Shown piece by piece: positions 16,261 through 24,574 of a stretch of 64,000 nucleotides of DNA. Source of the DNA: Algoriella xinjiangensis. GTDB lineage: Bacteria > Bacteroidota > Bacteroidia > Flavobacteriales > Weeksellaceae. Made by a program: the position numbers and the translations under genes. The stretch covers positions 1-64,000 of the forward strand of contig NZ_FOUZ01000003.1 in the NCBI RefSeq assembly GCF_900115015.1. Reading direction: 5' to 3'. How positions within the stretch are numbered: position 1 is the stretch's first letter; every line of letters begins with the position of its first letter. Under the pieces are notes generated by a model. The model saw only the letters and a program-made list of their open reading frames with translations. It did not search any database and had not been told where the DNA came from.

Positions 16261-16534
16261 ATTTCTACACATTTCCTCATTACCATTATAACTTAATTTT
16301 TTATCTATGCATGCATAATATTTTAATTATGAATAGCTTAACGTCTTTTTAAGATTAAATAACATTCTATTTATTTAATTTTGCCAAGTTAATTTTTAGA
16401 GAGAGATTTTTAAGGATTAACATCTACTACTAAAACTTATATTGTATTGGTAATCTGTTAGATTACTCGAATTCTTAACTATTGTGATATGAATTCTTGA
16501 TTCTTTTATACATAAAGATTTAGGGAAAAATTAA

Positions 16535-17203
16535 ATGATAATGAAGAATAATTTTATTTTATTAAGCTGTTTTATATTCTTTTCAGGAATATTATCAGCT
16601 CAAGTCGGTATTAATACTGCTAATCCAAAACGAACCTTAGATGTTGAAGGTAATCTTCGTGTTAGAGAACTTACAGATAAATCTCAAGCACCAAGTTACA
16701 ATAAAATTCTTGTTGTAAACCCAGATGGTAATATTGATTATATCAATAAACAAGATTTACAGCCCGTTAAAGACGAATTTACGGCAGATAAACAAGTATT
16801 AAATAACATTTATAGCACAACTACAGGGAAAGCCGACGATACCAAATTTGTGTCTTGTGGAAAATTTGATTTTGCTTTTAGAAATATTGGAGCAAATACA
16901 AATATCCAATATCGATTAAAAAATACTCCAACTAGCGATGTCACTGTTTATATCACATTAGAGCAAAATTACAGTTCTAATGGGTATCAATTTCAGGTGC
17001 CTACTGCTGGAAAAACATTTACATCTACAACTAATAATTTTGGAGATTTACCAACTTACGGGGCAAATATTGTGAATTCAGAACTTAATGTTTTGTATTT
17101 ATTGTATCCGGGTGAATCTAATTTATATCGATTAACTTTTTATCGATTGGATCAAACTACTCCAAAAACAAATGACTTTGTAACTGTTTGCGAAAAATTT
17201 TAG
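16535..17203 (+). CDS. Secreted AQVGINT-type protein, tandem paralog 1
   Basis: A 222-residue protein. The N-terminal signal peptide ends at ILSAQ and is followed by VGINTANPKRTLDVEGNLRV, a signature found at the start of many flavobacterial secreted proteins of unknown function. The C-terminus is CEKF. The central part is beta-rich, without enzymatic motifs. Two paralogs with the same start and end follow directly (5-base gap, then 1-base overlap), so the three form an operon. A second Met two codons in (16541) would give the more usual signal peptide. Function unknown; probably envelope-associated or extracellular. Confidence 0.85.
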   Translation: MIMKNNFILLSCFIFFSGILSAQVGINTANPKRTLDVEGNLRVRELTDKSQAPSYNKILVVNPDGNIDYINKQDLQPVKDEFTADKQVLNNIYSTTTGKADDTKFVSCGKFDFAFRNIGANTNIQYRLKNTPTSDVTVYITLEQNYSSNGYQFQVPTAGKTFTSTTNNFGDLPTYGANIVNSELNVLYLLYPGESNLYRLTFYRLDQTTPKTNDFVTVCEKF

Positions 17204-17207
17204 AAAA

Positions 17208-17858
17208 ATGAAAAAATATATTACCTCAATTGTTTTAATTGCATCTACTAGTATGTTCGCGCAAGTGGGAATTGGAACAGAAACACCAACAAGATTACTT
17301 GATATTAACGGAAATTTGCGTGTTGCAAATTTACAAGACAAAACAAATTCTGTCGATTATACGTATGTTTTAGCTGCCGATGATGATAATAATATAGATA
17401 AAGTAAGTATTCCTGCAATTATAGAAGATGCGACGAAGCAAGTTCAGATTGTAAAAAATATTTACAATGCTACAGCAACAGATAATACACGAATTGTACA
17501 ATGCGGAAAATTAAGTTTTAGATTAGAGAATTCTAAGATTTATATGAAACTTAATAATGAACCAATATCTGCAATTTCATTTGTTTATGGTGGTAAAAGA
17601 TGGGGAGCAATTAGCGCGTCTACAACTACAGGATATAGCTATTCCAATTTAACATTGAATTTTTCTACAGCAGATTGGAATACCTATAAAAATATTGATA
17701 CAACCTTTAGTTTAAGAGAAGGTGCTTTTGTAAACTATCATTTTATTGTGCCTGGAGATGGAGATATGTATAGAATTACAGCTTCACAATTAAAAAATGA
17801 TGATAAAACATCTAACTATAGTTTAATCTGCGAACGATTTTATAAAACCGAAGAATAA
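17208..17858 (+). CDS. Secreted AQVGIGT-type protein, tandem paralog 2
   Basis: A 216-residue paralog of the preceding gene. The signal peptide ends at STSMFAQ, followed by VGIGTETPTRLLDINGNLRV. It keeps the family's conserved middle Cys (IVQCGKL) and the near-terminal ICERF, here extended by YKTEE. The two conserved Cys residues, one in the V/QCGKF segment and one near the C-terminus, occur in all three paralogs and may form a disulfide. It starts 5 bases after paralog 1 and its stop codon overlaps the start of paralog 3. Confidence 0.85.
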   Translation: MKKYITSIVLIASTSMFAQVGIGTETPTRLLDINGNLRVANLQDKTNSVDYTYVLAADDDNNIDKVSIPAIIEDATKQVQIVKNIYNATATDNTRIVQCGKLSFRLENSKIYMKLNNEPISAISFVYGGKRWGAISASTTTGYSYSNLTLNFSTADWNTYKNIDTTFSLREGAFVNYHFIVPGDGDMYRITASQLKNDDKTSNYSLICERFYKTEE

Positions 17859-18472
17859 TGAAAATATATATTACTTTAATCCTCAATTTATGCGCCATAA
17901 CGTTTCTTAGCGCTCAAGTTGGTGTTAATACAGATCAACCAACACGTGCATTAGATGTGAACGGAGATTTAAGAGTTAGAGAGCTAAAATTAGTTAATAA
18001 AGATGCAAATTATAATAATGTAGTCGTTGTAAACAAAGATGGTGAAGTTGAGAAACATGATGCCACAGAAATTACGAAAGCAATTTCAGATCTTTCTGTA
18101 GAAACCAAAGAATTGTATTTTGAAACAACGCCAGACGGAACAAAAATAGTGCCTTGTGGTAAATTTAATTTTAGATTTTCTAGTACAATAATTCCAGAAA
18201 TTGCGTCAGTTACAGATTTGCCAAAAGCAACCACTGTTTATTTGATGAGAATTCGAAAATATGCAACAGATGGAAAAAGTGTATCACAAGGAAATACAAG
18301 TATTCAAAATTCGAAAACTTTTTCAGTTTTAGATTCAAATTATAAATTAGATCAAGTAAGCGAATACAATATAAGTTATCCAGGAGATAGCAATTTGTAT
18401 CGTGTGATTTTTTTAGCACGAAAAATGACTAGTACAACAAATAGTTATTCAATTGTTTGCGAAAAATTTTAA
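17858..18472 (+). CDS. Secreted AQVGVNT-type protein, tandem paralog 3
   Basis: A 204-residue member of the trio. The signal peptide ends at ITFLSAQ and is followed by VGVNTDQPTRALDVNGDLRV. VPCGKF and the terminal VCEKF are conserved with paralogs 1 and 2. The start ATG shares its A with the stop codon of paralog 2. A terminator follows 14 bases after the stop. The three proteins differ most in the central 100 residues, as expected for divergence after duplication, perhaps to bind different ligands; that is inference. Confidence 0.85.
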   Translation: MKIYITLILNLCAITFLSAQVGVNTDQPTRALDVNGDLRVRELKLVNKDANYNNVVVVNKDGEVEKHDATEITKAISDLSVETKELYFETTPDGTKIVPCGKFNFRFSSTIIPEIASVTDLPKATTVYLMRIRKYATDGKSVSQGNTSIQNSKTFSVLDSNYKLDQVSEYNISYPGDSNLYRVIFLARKMTSTTNSYSIVCEKF

Positions 18473-18486
18473 GAATAATACAACAA

Positions 18487-18518
18487 AAAAAGTCTTCAAT
18501 TTTTATTGAAGACTTTTT
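18487..18518 (+). terminator. Terminator of the three-paralog operon
   Basis: A 14-bp perfect stem (18487-18500 with 18505-18518) with a 4-base loop and flanking A and T runs. Confidence 0.85.
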
Positions 18519-18617
18519 AACTAACTATCTAACTATACACTACTCGGAGGTAGCTATTACCAATGCAAAATGAGATAAGTTTAATTTTTTTTAAATAAGT
18601 ATTAAAGAGATTTGATG

Positions 18618-18752
18618 TTATGCATTCATAAAACGTAGAATGATTAATGCTACGACTATGATAATAACAGAAACAATAGCAATATCTTTGATATTAATTG
18701 TTTTCGAACCAAATCCAACTTTTTTTGTTTTACTTATTTTTCTCGAATGCAT
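18618..18752 (-). CDS. Small single-pass membrane protein, 44 aa
   Basis: ATG at 18750-18752 opens 44 codons ending in TAA at 18618-18620. The protein has a basic N-terminus (MHSRKISKTKKVGFGSK), then a membrane segment (IAIVSVIIIVVALIILRF) ending in MNA, with a positive-inside cytoplasmic tail. A TATATTTG -7 box lies 22 bases upstream on the same strand. The opposite-strand ORF over the same bases is a shadow. I think this is a real gene; function unknown. Similar 40-50 residue proteins of this form occur in flavobacteria. Confidence 0.65.
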   Translation of the reverse strand: MHSRKISKTKKVGFGSKTINIKDIAIVSVIIIVVALIILRFMNA

Positions 18753-18773
18753 AAGTAGGGATTTATATTTACG

Positions 18774-18781
18774 CAAATATA
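18774..18781 (-). promoter_or_regulatory. -7 box TATATTTG for the 44-aa membrane protein gene
   Basis: Reading on the minus strand, TATATTTG matches the Bacteroidetes TAnnTTTG consensus and lies 22 bases before the start codon. A clear -33 TTTG is not visible. Confidence 0.45.
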
Positions 18782-18909
18782 AGTGTTTTTTTAGAACATT
18801 TTTCTATTTATTTAGAAAGTAACTTTTTGTTAATGAGAAAAATAAATCTGTACTATTTAGAGATATTGTTTTGGGATTTATGTAGGATAAAATCAATATA
18901 GAGCAATAA

Positions 18910-18940
18910 AAAAGTTCAATCTTTTTGGGATTGAACTTTT
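18910..18940 (-). terminator. Terminator of the DUF4296 gene
   Basis: A 12-bp stem (18910-18921 with 18929-18940) overlaps the stop codon of the minus-strand DUF4296 gene and is followed by a T-rich run on that strand. Confidence 0.8.
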
Positions 18941-19331
18941 ATTGTTTTTTAAGATCTTCTAAATTATTTGTCTGATTTTTTTGACGCTCTTTTTCTTCTT
19001 TCGAATATTGATCTTCTAATTTAAGTTTCACATCGTCCAGCATTTTTTTAAATTTTTCTGGATTCATTGCGTAGTATTTATAACTTTCTTCAAAAGTATA
19101 AAACGTAATATCATAAGCTTTCATAATATCTACCGCATCTTTTGCGAAATTTAAATTCTGATCCTCATTTTGAGTAGGAAACATTGATAAACCTTGTTGA
19201 CTGATGTATAAATCGGTCATAATATCAATCATTTCAGATTTGCTAATCAAGTCTTTTGGTTTATCATAGTTTTTAGAAGTACAACTGTAAAAACCTATAA
19301 TTAGAACGAAAAATAAAACTAGTTTTCTCAT
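18939..19331 (-). CDS. DUF4296 lipoprotein
   Basis: A 130-residue protein with a lipoprotein signal (FYSC, acylated Cys near residue 17) and the DUF4296 domain, whose typical core is ISKSEMIDIMTDLYISQQ. The C-terminal third is a charged helix (KLEDQYSKEEKERQKNQ). Its start overlaps the stop of the glycosyltransferase gene by 4 bases, so the two are coupled. This pairing with a polyprenol-phosphate mannosyltransferase is a common flavobacterial arrangement. Function unknown; periplasmic, anchored in a membrane. Confidence 0.85.
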   Translation of the reverse strand: MRKLVLFFVLIIGFYSCTSKNYDKPKDLISKSEMIDIMTDLYISQQGLSMFPTQNEDQNLNFAKDAVDIMKAYDITFYTFEESYKYYAMNPEKFKKMLDDVKLKLEDQYSKEEKERQKNQTNNLEDLKKQ

Positions 19332-20050
19332 AATTTACCAAACATATTTCTTAAACGTAAAGATATAACGCCAAAAACAGCTTCGCCAATTATATCCGAA
19401 CTAATTTTTGATTCTCCCAATGTTCTATCTGTAAAAATAATTGGAACTTCTTTCAGTTTAAATTTCTTAATCCACGTTTTGTATTTCATTTCAATCTGAA
19501 AACCGTATCCTTTGAACTGAATTTTATCCAAATCTAATGTTTGCAACACTTTTGCGCGATAACCTACAAAACCAGCTGTGGCATCGTGCACAGGTAAATT
19601 TGTAATAACACGCACATATTTTGATGCAAAATATGACATCAATACACGATTCATAGGCCAGTTTACAACATTTACACCGTTAGAATAACGAGAACCGATT
19701 GCTAAATCTGCGCCTTCGACTAAAGCTTGATATAAACGAGGTAAATCTTTTGGATTGTGAGAAAAATCGGCATCCATTTCAAAAATATATTCAAAATTAT
19801 TTGCCAAAGCCCATTTAAAACCATGCACATAAGCGCGGCCTAAACCATCTTTTGTTGTACGAATTTCTAAATGTAAACGGCCGTTAAATTCAGGAATCAA
19901 ACGTTTTACGATATCACTTGTTCCATCTGGAGAGCTATCATCAACAATCAAAACATCAAACGCTTCATCTACAGATAAAGCGGCGCGTATAATGGCTTCG
20001 ATATTTTCTTTTTCGTTATAGGTCGGGATGATGACTAATTTGTCCGACAT
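19328..20050 (-). CDS. Polyprenol monophosphomannose synthase (GT2)
   Basis: A 240-residue GT-A glycosyltransferase. It begins VIIPTYNEKENIEAIIRAAL, with DDSSPDGT, the metal-binding DADFSHNP (DxD-like), and FKGYGFQIEMKYK in the C-terminal half. These are features of dolichol/polyprenol-phosphate mannosyltransferases, which move mannose from GDP-mannose to a polyprenyl phosphate. There is no C-terminal transmembrane domain, so it is the catalytic-only type and probably peripheral on the inner membrane. Downstream is the overlapping DUF4296 gene. The exact sugar is inferred from the family. Confidence 0.88.
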   Translation of the reverse strand: MSDKLVIIPTYNEKENIEAIIRAALSVDEAFDVLIVDDSSPDGTSDIVKRLIPEFNGRLHLEIRTTKDGLGRAYVHGFKWALANNFEYIFEMDADFSHNPKDLPRLYQALVEGADLAIGSRYSNGVNVVNWPMNRVLMSYFASKYVRVITNLPVHDATAGFVGYRAKVLQTLDLDKIQFKGYGFQIEMKYKTWIKKFKLKEVPIIFTDRTLGESKISSDIIGEAVFGVISLRLRNMFGKL

Positions 20051-20100
20051 AATTTTTGTTTTGTGGGCATAAAGATAGTTATAAGATTGTTAGTGTTTTG

Positions 20101-20108
20101 TATTTTTG
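20101..20108 (+). promoter_or_regulatory. -7 box TATTTTTG for the DUF4271-hemD operon
   Basis: TATTTTTG matches TAnnTTTG and lies 8 bases before the preferred ATG (20117), which implies a very short leader. A TTG lies about 11 to 14 bases upstream, not at ideal spacing. Confidence 0.35.
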
Positions 20109-20116
20109 AAAAAATT

Positions 20117-20791
20117 ATGAAAACAGACGATTTAATTTCGATAGGAAAAAATACACTTGGGAATGATACTGTGCTTATTATCTTGACTGTATGTTTGTTA
20201 TTGGTGTGCGCCGCAAAATACTTGTTTGCCAAGAATTTTAAGACACTTAATAATAAAACGGAATACATGAGTTTTACGGATGACAATACAACTTTGTTTA
20301 GTTTTATTGTAAACGGAGTGACGGTTTTATTAATCAGTATTCTGTTGGTTTCGCATTTTAATATCTCCTACAATCATTTTGATAATTTTAGGTTTAATTA
20401 TCTTTCGCGTGTTGGTATTACGTTTAGTATCATCAGTATAATTATGCTTTTTAGATTGTTGATAGAAGTTACTTTTTACCGTGTTTTTTACGAATCAAGT
20501 TCGGTTTCGTACTTTATGAAAAGCTCTAGTTTTGTAAATGCCAAAAATGTTTTGCTCTTACTAGTTATTTGTTTTTTGTTTTTTTACACAAGTATTAATA
20601 AAGAATATTTGTTAATTGTAGGGTTTATTTTGTTGTTTATGAATAGAATATGGGAAATTTATCATATTTACACCAAACAAATTAGTAACAATAAATCTAT
20701 TTGGTATTATAATATTTTGTACCTTTGCACCCTAGAAATTTTACCTATTATGGTTTTAGCAAAACTTTTAATTATAGGTAAAGTAATCTAA
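20117..20791 (+). CDS. DUF4271 integral membrane protein
   Basis: A 224-residue protein from the Met at 20117 (MKTDDLISIG); an upstream Met at 20063 would lie before the promoter-like box. It has about six hydrophobic segments, among them VLIILTVCLLLVCAAKYLF and VTVLLISILLVSHF, and C-terminal ILYLCTLEILPIMVLAKLL, which is typical of DUF4271. In flavobacteria this gene regularly precedes the uroporphyrinogen-III synthase gene, as here with a 7-base gap, so an operon is likely. Function unknown. Confidence 0.85.
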   Translation: MKTDDLISIGKNTLGNDTVLIILTVCLLLVCAAKYLFAKNFKTLNNKTEYMSFTDDNTTLFSFIVNGVTVLLISILLVSHFNISYNHFDNFRFNYLSRVGITFSIISIIMLFRLLIEVTFYRVFYESSSVSYFMKSSSFVNAKNVLLLLVICFLFFYTSINKEYLLIVGFILLFMNRIWEIYHIYTKQISNNKSIWYYNILYLCTLEILPIMVLAKLLIIGKVI

Positions 20792-20798
20792 AATTACT

Positions 20799-21554
20799 AT
20801 GAAAGTTAAATCGATATTAGTATCACAACCCAAACCACCGGCAGAAAATTCGCCTTACTACGAAATTGAAAAAAGAAATAAAATCAAAATTGATTTTAGA
20901 CCTTTTATCCAAGTTGTCGGCATTGACGCAAAAGAAGTTAGATTGCAAAAAATTGACTTTACAAAAGTAACAGCTGTTATTTTTACAAGCCGAAATGCAA
21001 TTGATCATTTCTTTCGTTTAGCAGAAGAATTAAGATTTACTGTGCCAGATTCAATGAAATATTTTTGCGAATCTGAAGCAATTGCGTTCTATTTACAGAA
21101 ATATATTGTGTACAGAAAACGTAAAATTTATATTGGCGAAAAAGTATTTGCTGATATGGTTCCGTTATTCAAAAAGCACAAAGAAGAAAATTTCTTACTA
21201 CCAGCATCAGACGTCTTAAAACCAGATGTACCAAAACTTTTAGACAGTTTAAATTTAAATTGGCAAAAGGCAACATTATTCAGAACAGTATCAAGTGATT
21301 TGTCAGATTTATCAGATGTTAAATATGATATTTTAGTATTTTTTACACCATCTGGAATAAAATCATTGTTCGAGAATTTCTCTGATTTTGTACAAGAAAA
21401 CACACGAATTGCCGTTTTTGGGAAATCAACTGCCGACCAAGCAAAAGAGATGGGATTACGCGTAGATATTGAAGTGCCAACACCTCAAACACCTTCGATG
21501 ACAATGGCATTGGATAAATACGTAAAAGAAGCAAATAAATCAAAAAAAGATTAA
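20799..21554 (+). CDS. hemD: Uroporphyrinogen-III synthase family protein
   Basis: A 251-residue protein with the two-domain HemD fold pattern: N-terminal KVKSILVSQPKPP, AVIFTSRNAIDHFF for the first Rossmann-like half, and ILVFFTPSGIKSLFENF and IAVFGKSTADQAKEMGL in the second half. The T/S-PS/R-x(A/G)xxxF repeats are the family hallmark. The enzyme closes hydroxymethylbilane to uroporphyrinogen III in haem biosynthesis. It forms an operon with DUF4271. Sequence divergence within this family is high, so the call rests on pattern and gene order. Confidence 0.85.
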   Translation: MKVKSILVSQPKPPAENSPYYEIEKRNKIKIDFRPFIQVVGIDAKEVRLQKIDFTKVTAVIFTSRNAIDHFFRLAEELRFTVPDSMKYFCESEAIAFYLQKYIVYRKRKIYIGEKVFADMVPLFKKHKEENFLLPASDVLKPDVPKLLDSLNLNWQKATLFRTVSSDLSDLSDVKYDILVFFTPSGIKSLFENFSDFVQENTRIAVFGKSTADQAKEMGLRVDIEVPTPQTPSMTMALDKYVKEANKSKKD

Positions 21555-21597
21555 GCTTTTACCCTTCTCTCTAATTAAATTTATTGTAGATTAAGAG

Positions 21598-23298
21598 ATG
21601 GAAAAAACATGGGATATAAAACAACAACCCTCAACTGAGATAATTAATGATTTGCAACAATCGTTAAACATTTCTGAGACACTTGCTATTTTATTAGCCC
21701 AAAGAGGAATTACAGATTTTGAACAAGCAAAATCGTATTTTAATCCATCTTTAGACAATTTACATGATCCATTTTTGATGAAAGGAATGGCAGACGCTGT
21801 TTCCCGAATTAAAAATGCAATAGAAGACAACGAAAATATCTTAATATTTGGAGACTACGATGTAGATGGAACGACTGCAGTAACACTCTTTTATGAGTTT
21901 CTGACTTCCATCTATTCGAATGTCTTTTTTTATATTCCTGACCGAAATAACGAAGGTTACGGAATCTCTCAACAAAGTATAGATTTCGCTTTAGACAACA
22001 ATATCTCTCTAGTTATTGTGCTAGATTGTGGAATAAAAGCTCACGAACAAATTTTATATGCCCAATCTAAAGGGATAGATTATATTATTTGTGATCATCA
22101 TCTTCCCGATAAATCTGTGCCAAAAGCTTATGCGGTTCTCGACCCAAAACAACGTGGTTGTCGCTATCCGTACAAAGATTTGAGCGGTTGTGGTGTAGGT
22201 TTTAAATTGGCGCAAGCTTATACAGAGAAATTTAATCTTCCCAAAGAAAACTTACTTCCACTTTTAGACTTAGTCGCTGTAAGTATTGCTGCGGATATTG
22301 TTCCAATTACGGGTGAAAATAGAATTTTGGCTTATGCAGGTTTAAAAAAATTAAACTCAGAACCACGATTGGCTTTTCAGCATTTAATTCCAACTAATAT
22401 TCGGAACAATGTTAATATTTCGAATGTAGTTTTTTCTATCGCTCCAAAAATTAATGCTGCGGGTCGTATAAAACACGGTTCAGAAGCTGTTCGATTTATG
22501 TTGAGTAGAGATGAAGAAGATTGTAAACGATATTTGAGCGATATAAATTCATTGAATAACGAGCGAAAAGTGATCGATGTAGACATTACCGAAAGTGCTT
22601 TACGACAATTAAATCTAATCAATACAACCGAAAAATATTCGACAATTGTTTATGATCCAACTTGGAACAAAGGCGTAATTGGTATTGTTGCCTCGCGTTT
22701 GGTCGATTTGTATTATAAACCAACCATTGTTTTTACAAAAAATTACGAAGGCGAATTAGTAGGTTCAGCGCGTTCTGTACAAGAGTTTGATATACACGAA
22801 GCAATTGCTAGAAACAAGGCTTTACTGACGCAATTTGGTGGTCATATGGCTGCGGCAGGCTTGGCTTTGAAGGAAGAAAACTTTGAACAATTTAAAATTG
22901 ATTTTGATAGAACTGTAAAAGAAATGTCGGATGGACGTTATTTTAAACCTTCTATCGAAATTGATAAAGAGCTTTCTTTTAATGATATTACAAAAACATT
23001 TTTAGAAACGGTGATGCGAATGGCGCCTTTTGGTCCAGAAAACATGAATCCTGTTTTTATTTCGAGAAATTTAGTTGCAACCGATTTTAGATTGGTCGGA
23101 AAAGAGCATGCGCGTTTGTTTGTACATCAAAATGATACACGTGTTACATTTCCTGCAATTGGTTTTAAACTTGGTAAATTTGGTCCACAATTAGAGAAAG
23201 GACAAACTTTTGAAATGGTTTATACAATCGGAATGAATTATTGGCAAGGAAAAGGAACTTGGCAATTAAATATCAAAGATATTCGTTTTACGGATTAA
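21598..23298 (+). CDS. recJ: Single-stranded-DNA-specific exonuclease RecJ
   Basis: A 566-residue DHH-family 5'-3' exonuclease acting in recombination and mismatch repair. Visible motifs are DYDVDGTTA (86-94), VLDCGIK, CDHHLPD (about residue 160), the DHHA1 motif GGHMAAAG (about residue 420), and NAAGRIKHG. A C-terminal OB-like region follows (about 460-566). Length is normal for Bacteroidetes RecJ. It is convergent with rsmI, and the two stop codons overlap by 4 bases. Confidence 0.96.
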   Translation: MEKTWDIKQQPSTEIINDLQQSLNISETLAILLAQRGITDFEQAKSYFNPSLDNLHDPFLMKGMADAVSRIKNAIEDNENILIFGDYDVDGTTAVTLFYEFLTSIYSNVFFYIPDRNNEGYGISQQSIDFALDNNISLVIVLDCGIKAHEQILYAQSKGIDYIICDHHLPDKSVPKAYAVLDPKQRGCRYPYKDLSGCGVGFKLAQAYTEKFNLPKENLLPLLDLVAVSIAADIVPITGENRILAYAGLKKLNSEPRLAFQHLIPTNIRNNVNISNVVFSIAPKINAAGRIKHGSEAVRFMLSRDEEDCKRYLSDINSLNNERKVIDVDITESALRQLNLINTTEKYSTIVYDPTWNKGVIGIVASRLVDLYYKPTIVFTKNYEGELVGSARSVQEFDIHEAIARNKALLTQFGGHMAAAGLALKEENFEQFKIDFDRTVKEMSDGRYFKPSIEIDKELSFNDITKTFLETVMRMAPFGPENMNPVFISRNLVATDFRLVGKEHARLFVHQNDTRVTFPAIGFKLGKFGPQLEKGQTFEMVYTIGMNYWQGKGTWQLNIKDIRFTD

Positions 23299-23972
23299 TG
23301 TGGAGCACCTTCTACCACTAAAACCATTTCCCCTTTTAGATTTCTTTTTTCAGCTATTTCAGCTAATTCTGTTAAAGTTCCGCGTAAAGTTTCTTCAAAT
23401 TTCTTTGAGATTTCACGTGATAAACTTGCACGTCTTTCAGCACCAAAAGCCTCGGCTAAATCTTTTAAAGTTTTTCCAATTTTATGAGGTGATTCGTAGA
23501 AAATCATTGTTTTAGGTTCTGCGACTAATGAATCTAATTTAGATTTTCTTCCTTTTTTTACGGGTAAAAATCCAACAAATGTAAATTCGTTATTTGGTAA
23601 TCCCGAAACAACTAATGCAGGTACAAAAGCTGTTGCACCAGGCAAACATTCAATTATAATATTATTTGCAACACATTCTTTGGCTAATAAATAACCAGGA
23701 TCAGAAATACCAGGAGTTCCGGCATCTGTGATAATCGATATAATTTGTCCTTCTCGTAATTGACGAATAATATCTTCTGTAGCTTGATGCTCATTATGCA
23801 TGTGATAACTGCGCATTGGAGTAGAAATTTCGTAATGTTTTAAAAGAATACCACTGTTACGCGTATCTTCTGCCAAAACAACATCCGATTCTTTTAGCAC
23901 TTCAACAGCTCTAAAGGTCATATCTTTTAAATTTCCGATTGGTGTTGGTACCAAATATAATTTTCCACTCAT
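23295..23972 (-). CDS. rsmI: 16S rRNA (cytidine1402-2'-O)-methyltransferase
   Basis: A 225-residue tetrapyrrole-methylase-fold enzyme. It starts LYLVPTPIGNLKDMTFRAVE, with LAEDTRNSGILL, the AdoMet-binding SIITDAGTPGISDPG, ECLPGATAFVPALV and the conserved FYESPHKIGKTL. These are RsmI signatures. It ribose-methylates C1402 in the decoding centre. It lacks the C-terminal extension of the E. coli enzyme, as is common in Bacteroidetes. A TAACTTTG -7-like box lies 4 bases upstream of the start on this strand. Confidence 0.95.
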   Translation of the reverse strand: MSGKLYLVPTPIGNLKDMTFRAVEVLKESDVVLAEDTRNSGILLKHYEISTPMRSYHMHNEHQATEDIIRQLREGQIISIITDAGTPGISDPGYLLAKECVANNIIIECLPGATAFVPALVVSGLPNNEFTFVGFLPVKKGRKSKLDSLVAEPKTMIFYESPHKIGKTLKDLAEAFGAERRASLSREISKKFEETLRGTLTELAEIAEKRNLKGEMVLVVEGAPH

Positions 23973-23976
23973 GCAG

Positions 23977-23984
23977 CAAAGTTA
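23977..23984 (-). promoter_or_regulatory. -7 box TAACTTTG upstream of rsmI
   Basis: On the minus strand TAACTTTG matches TAnnTTTG, ending 4 bases before the rsmI start. Transcription from here would give an almost leaderless mRNA. Confidence 0.35.
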
Positions 23985-24002
23985 CAAAGTAATTTGAAAG
24001 AA

Positions 24003-24027
24003 AAAAGCCAGTTAAAAACTGACTTTT
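24003..24027 (-). terminator. Terminator of the DUF4252 gene
   Basis: An 11-bp stem (24003-24013 with 24017-24027, with one mismatch or G-U) is followed on the minus strand by T residues, just after the DUF4252 stop. Confidence 0.7.
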
Positions 24028-24030
24028 CTA

Positions 24031-24525
24031 TTATTTTAAAATATCTGCTAAATCCTGAATGTCTTCTGCATTAATTTTGTCTAAAGCTTTGTCTAATTCT
24101 GCTCTCGGAATATCTAATTTAGAATCAATCACCAAAACGTTTCTAAGTCCATTAACTCCAAAAATCATTTTGTTTACACGACCTCCATTTTCTTTAATAG
24201 AAACGTTTAAATTGTTACTTTTCGATTTTAATTTAACCATGTTTTCAAAGCTTTCGCCACGAACAGATGATTGTAAATCGCGCATTACACGTTTTTGTTT
24301 TGCTTCTCCAGCATCGCTAATTACAAATACTTTTGCTGATTTTAAATAGCTAAACAATTCTGTTCCGCTAACTTTTCCTGCTAATTTTAATGCAAAAGAT
24401 GGTAATGGAACTACAGTTGCTTGATTGTCATATTTTGCATAAAACTCTTGCATATTACTTGTTGTTCCACAAGATTGCAAAGCCAACATTACTGTTAAAA
24501 AAGATAAACCGATTATTTTTTTCAT
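24031..24525 (-). CDS. DUF4252 lipoprotein
   Basis: A 164-residue protein with a lipoprotein signal (MLALQSC, acylated Cys at residue 19) and the DUF4252 domain (FVISDAGEAKQKRVMRDLQ, FGVNGLRNVLVIDSKLDI). It belongs to a Bacteroidetes-specific family, usually encoded near sigma-factor regulons or alone. Function unknown; located in the periplasm or outer membrane. It is flanked by rsmI and dxs on the same strand, but a terminator follows it. Confidence 0.85.
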   Translation of the reverse strand: MKKIIGLSFLTVMLALQSCGTTSNMQEFYAKYDNQATVVPLPSFALKLAGKVSGTELFSYLKSAKVFVISDAGEAKQKRVMRDLQSSVRGESFENMVKLKSKSNNLNVSIKENGGRVNKMIFGVNGLRNVLVIDSKLDIPRAELDKALDKINAEDIQDLADILK

Positions 24526-24574
24526 TGTTTTTGTATTAATATTTGTTTAACGCATTACAACTCTTGTACCGAAA

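Larger units (their letters stand above)
16014..16534. other. Intergenic region at the right edge of the island
   Basis: The 520 bp between the integrase start and the secreted-protein cluster is strongly AT-rich. It holds the integrase promoter region, the tRNA-like sequence and terminator at 16210-16260, and a small palindrome, TAATCTGTTAGATTA, at 16451-16465. I see no ORF that looks real. Confidence 0.6.

Noticed and set aside
18640-18822. Plus-strand 60-aa ORF after the secreted-protein operon
   Set aside because: The minus strand encodes a better small membrane protein with a promoter box; the plus-strand frame is a shadow.
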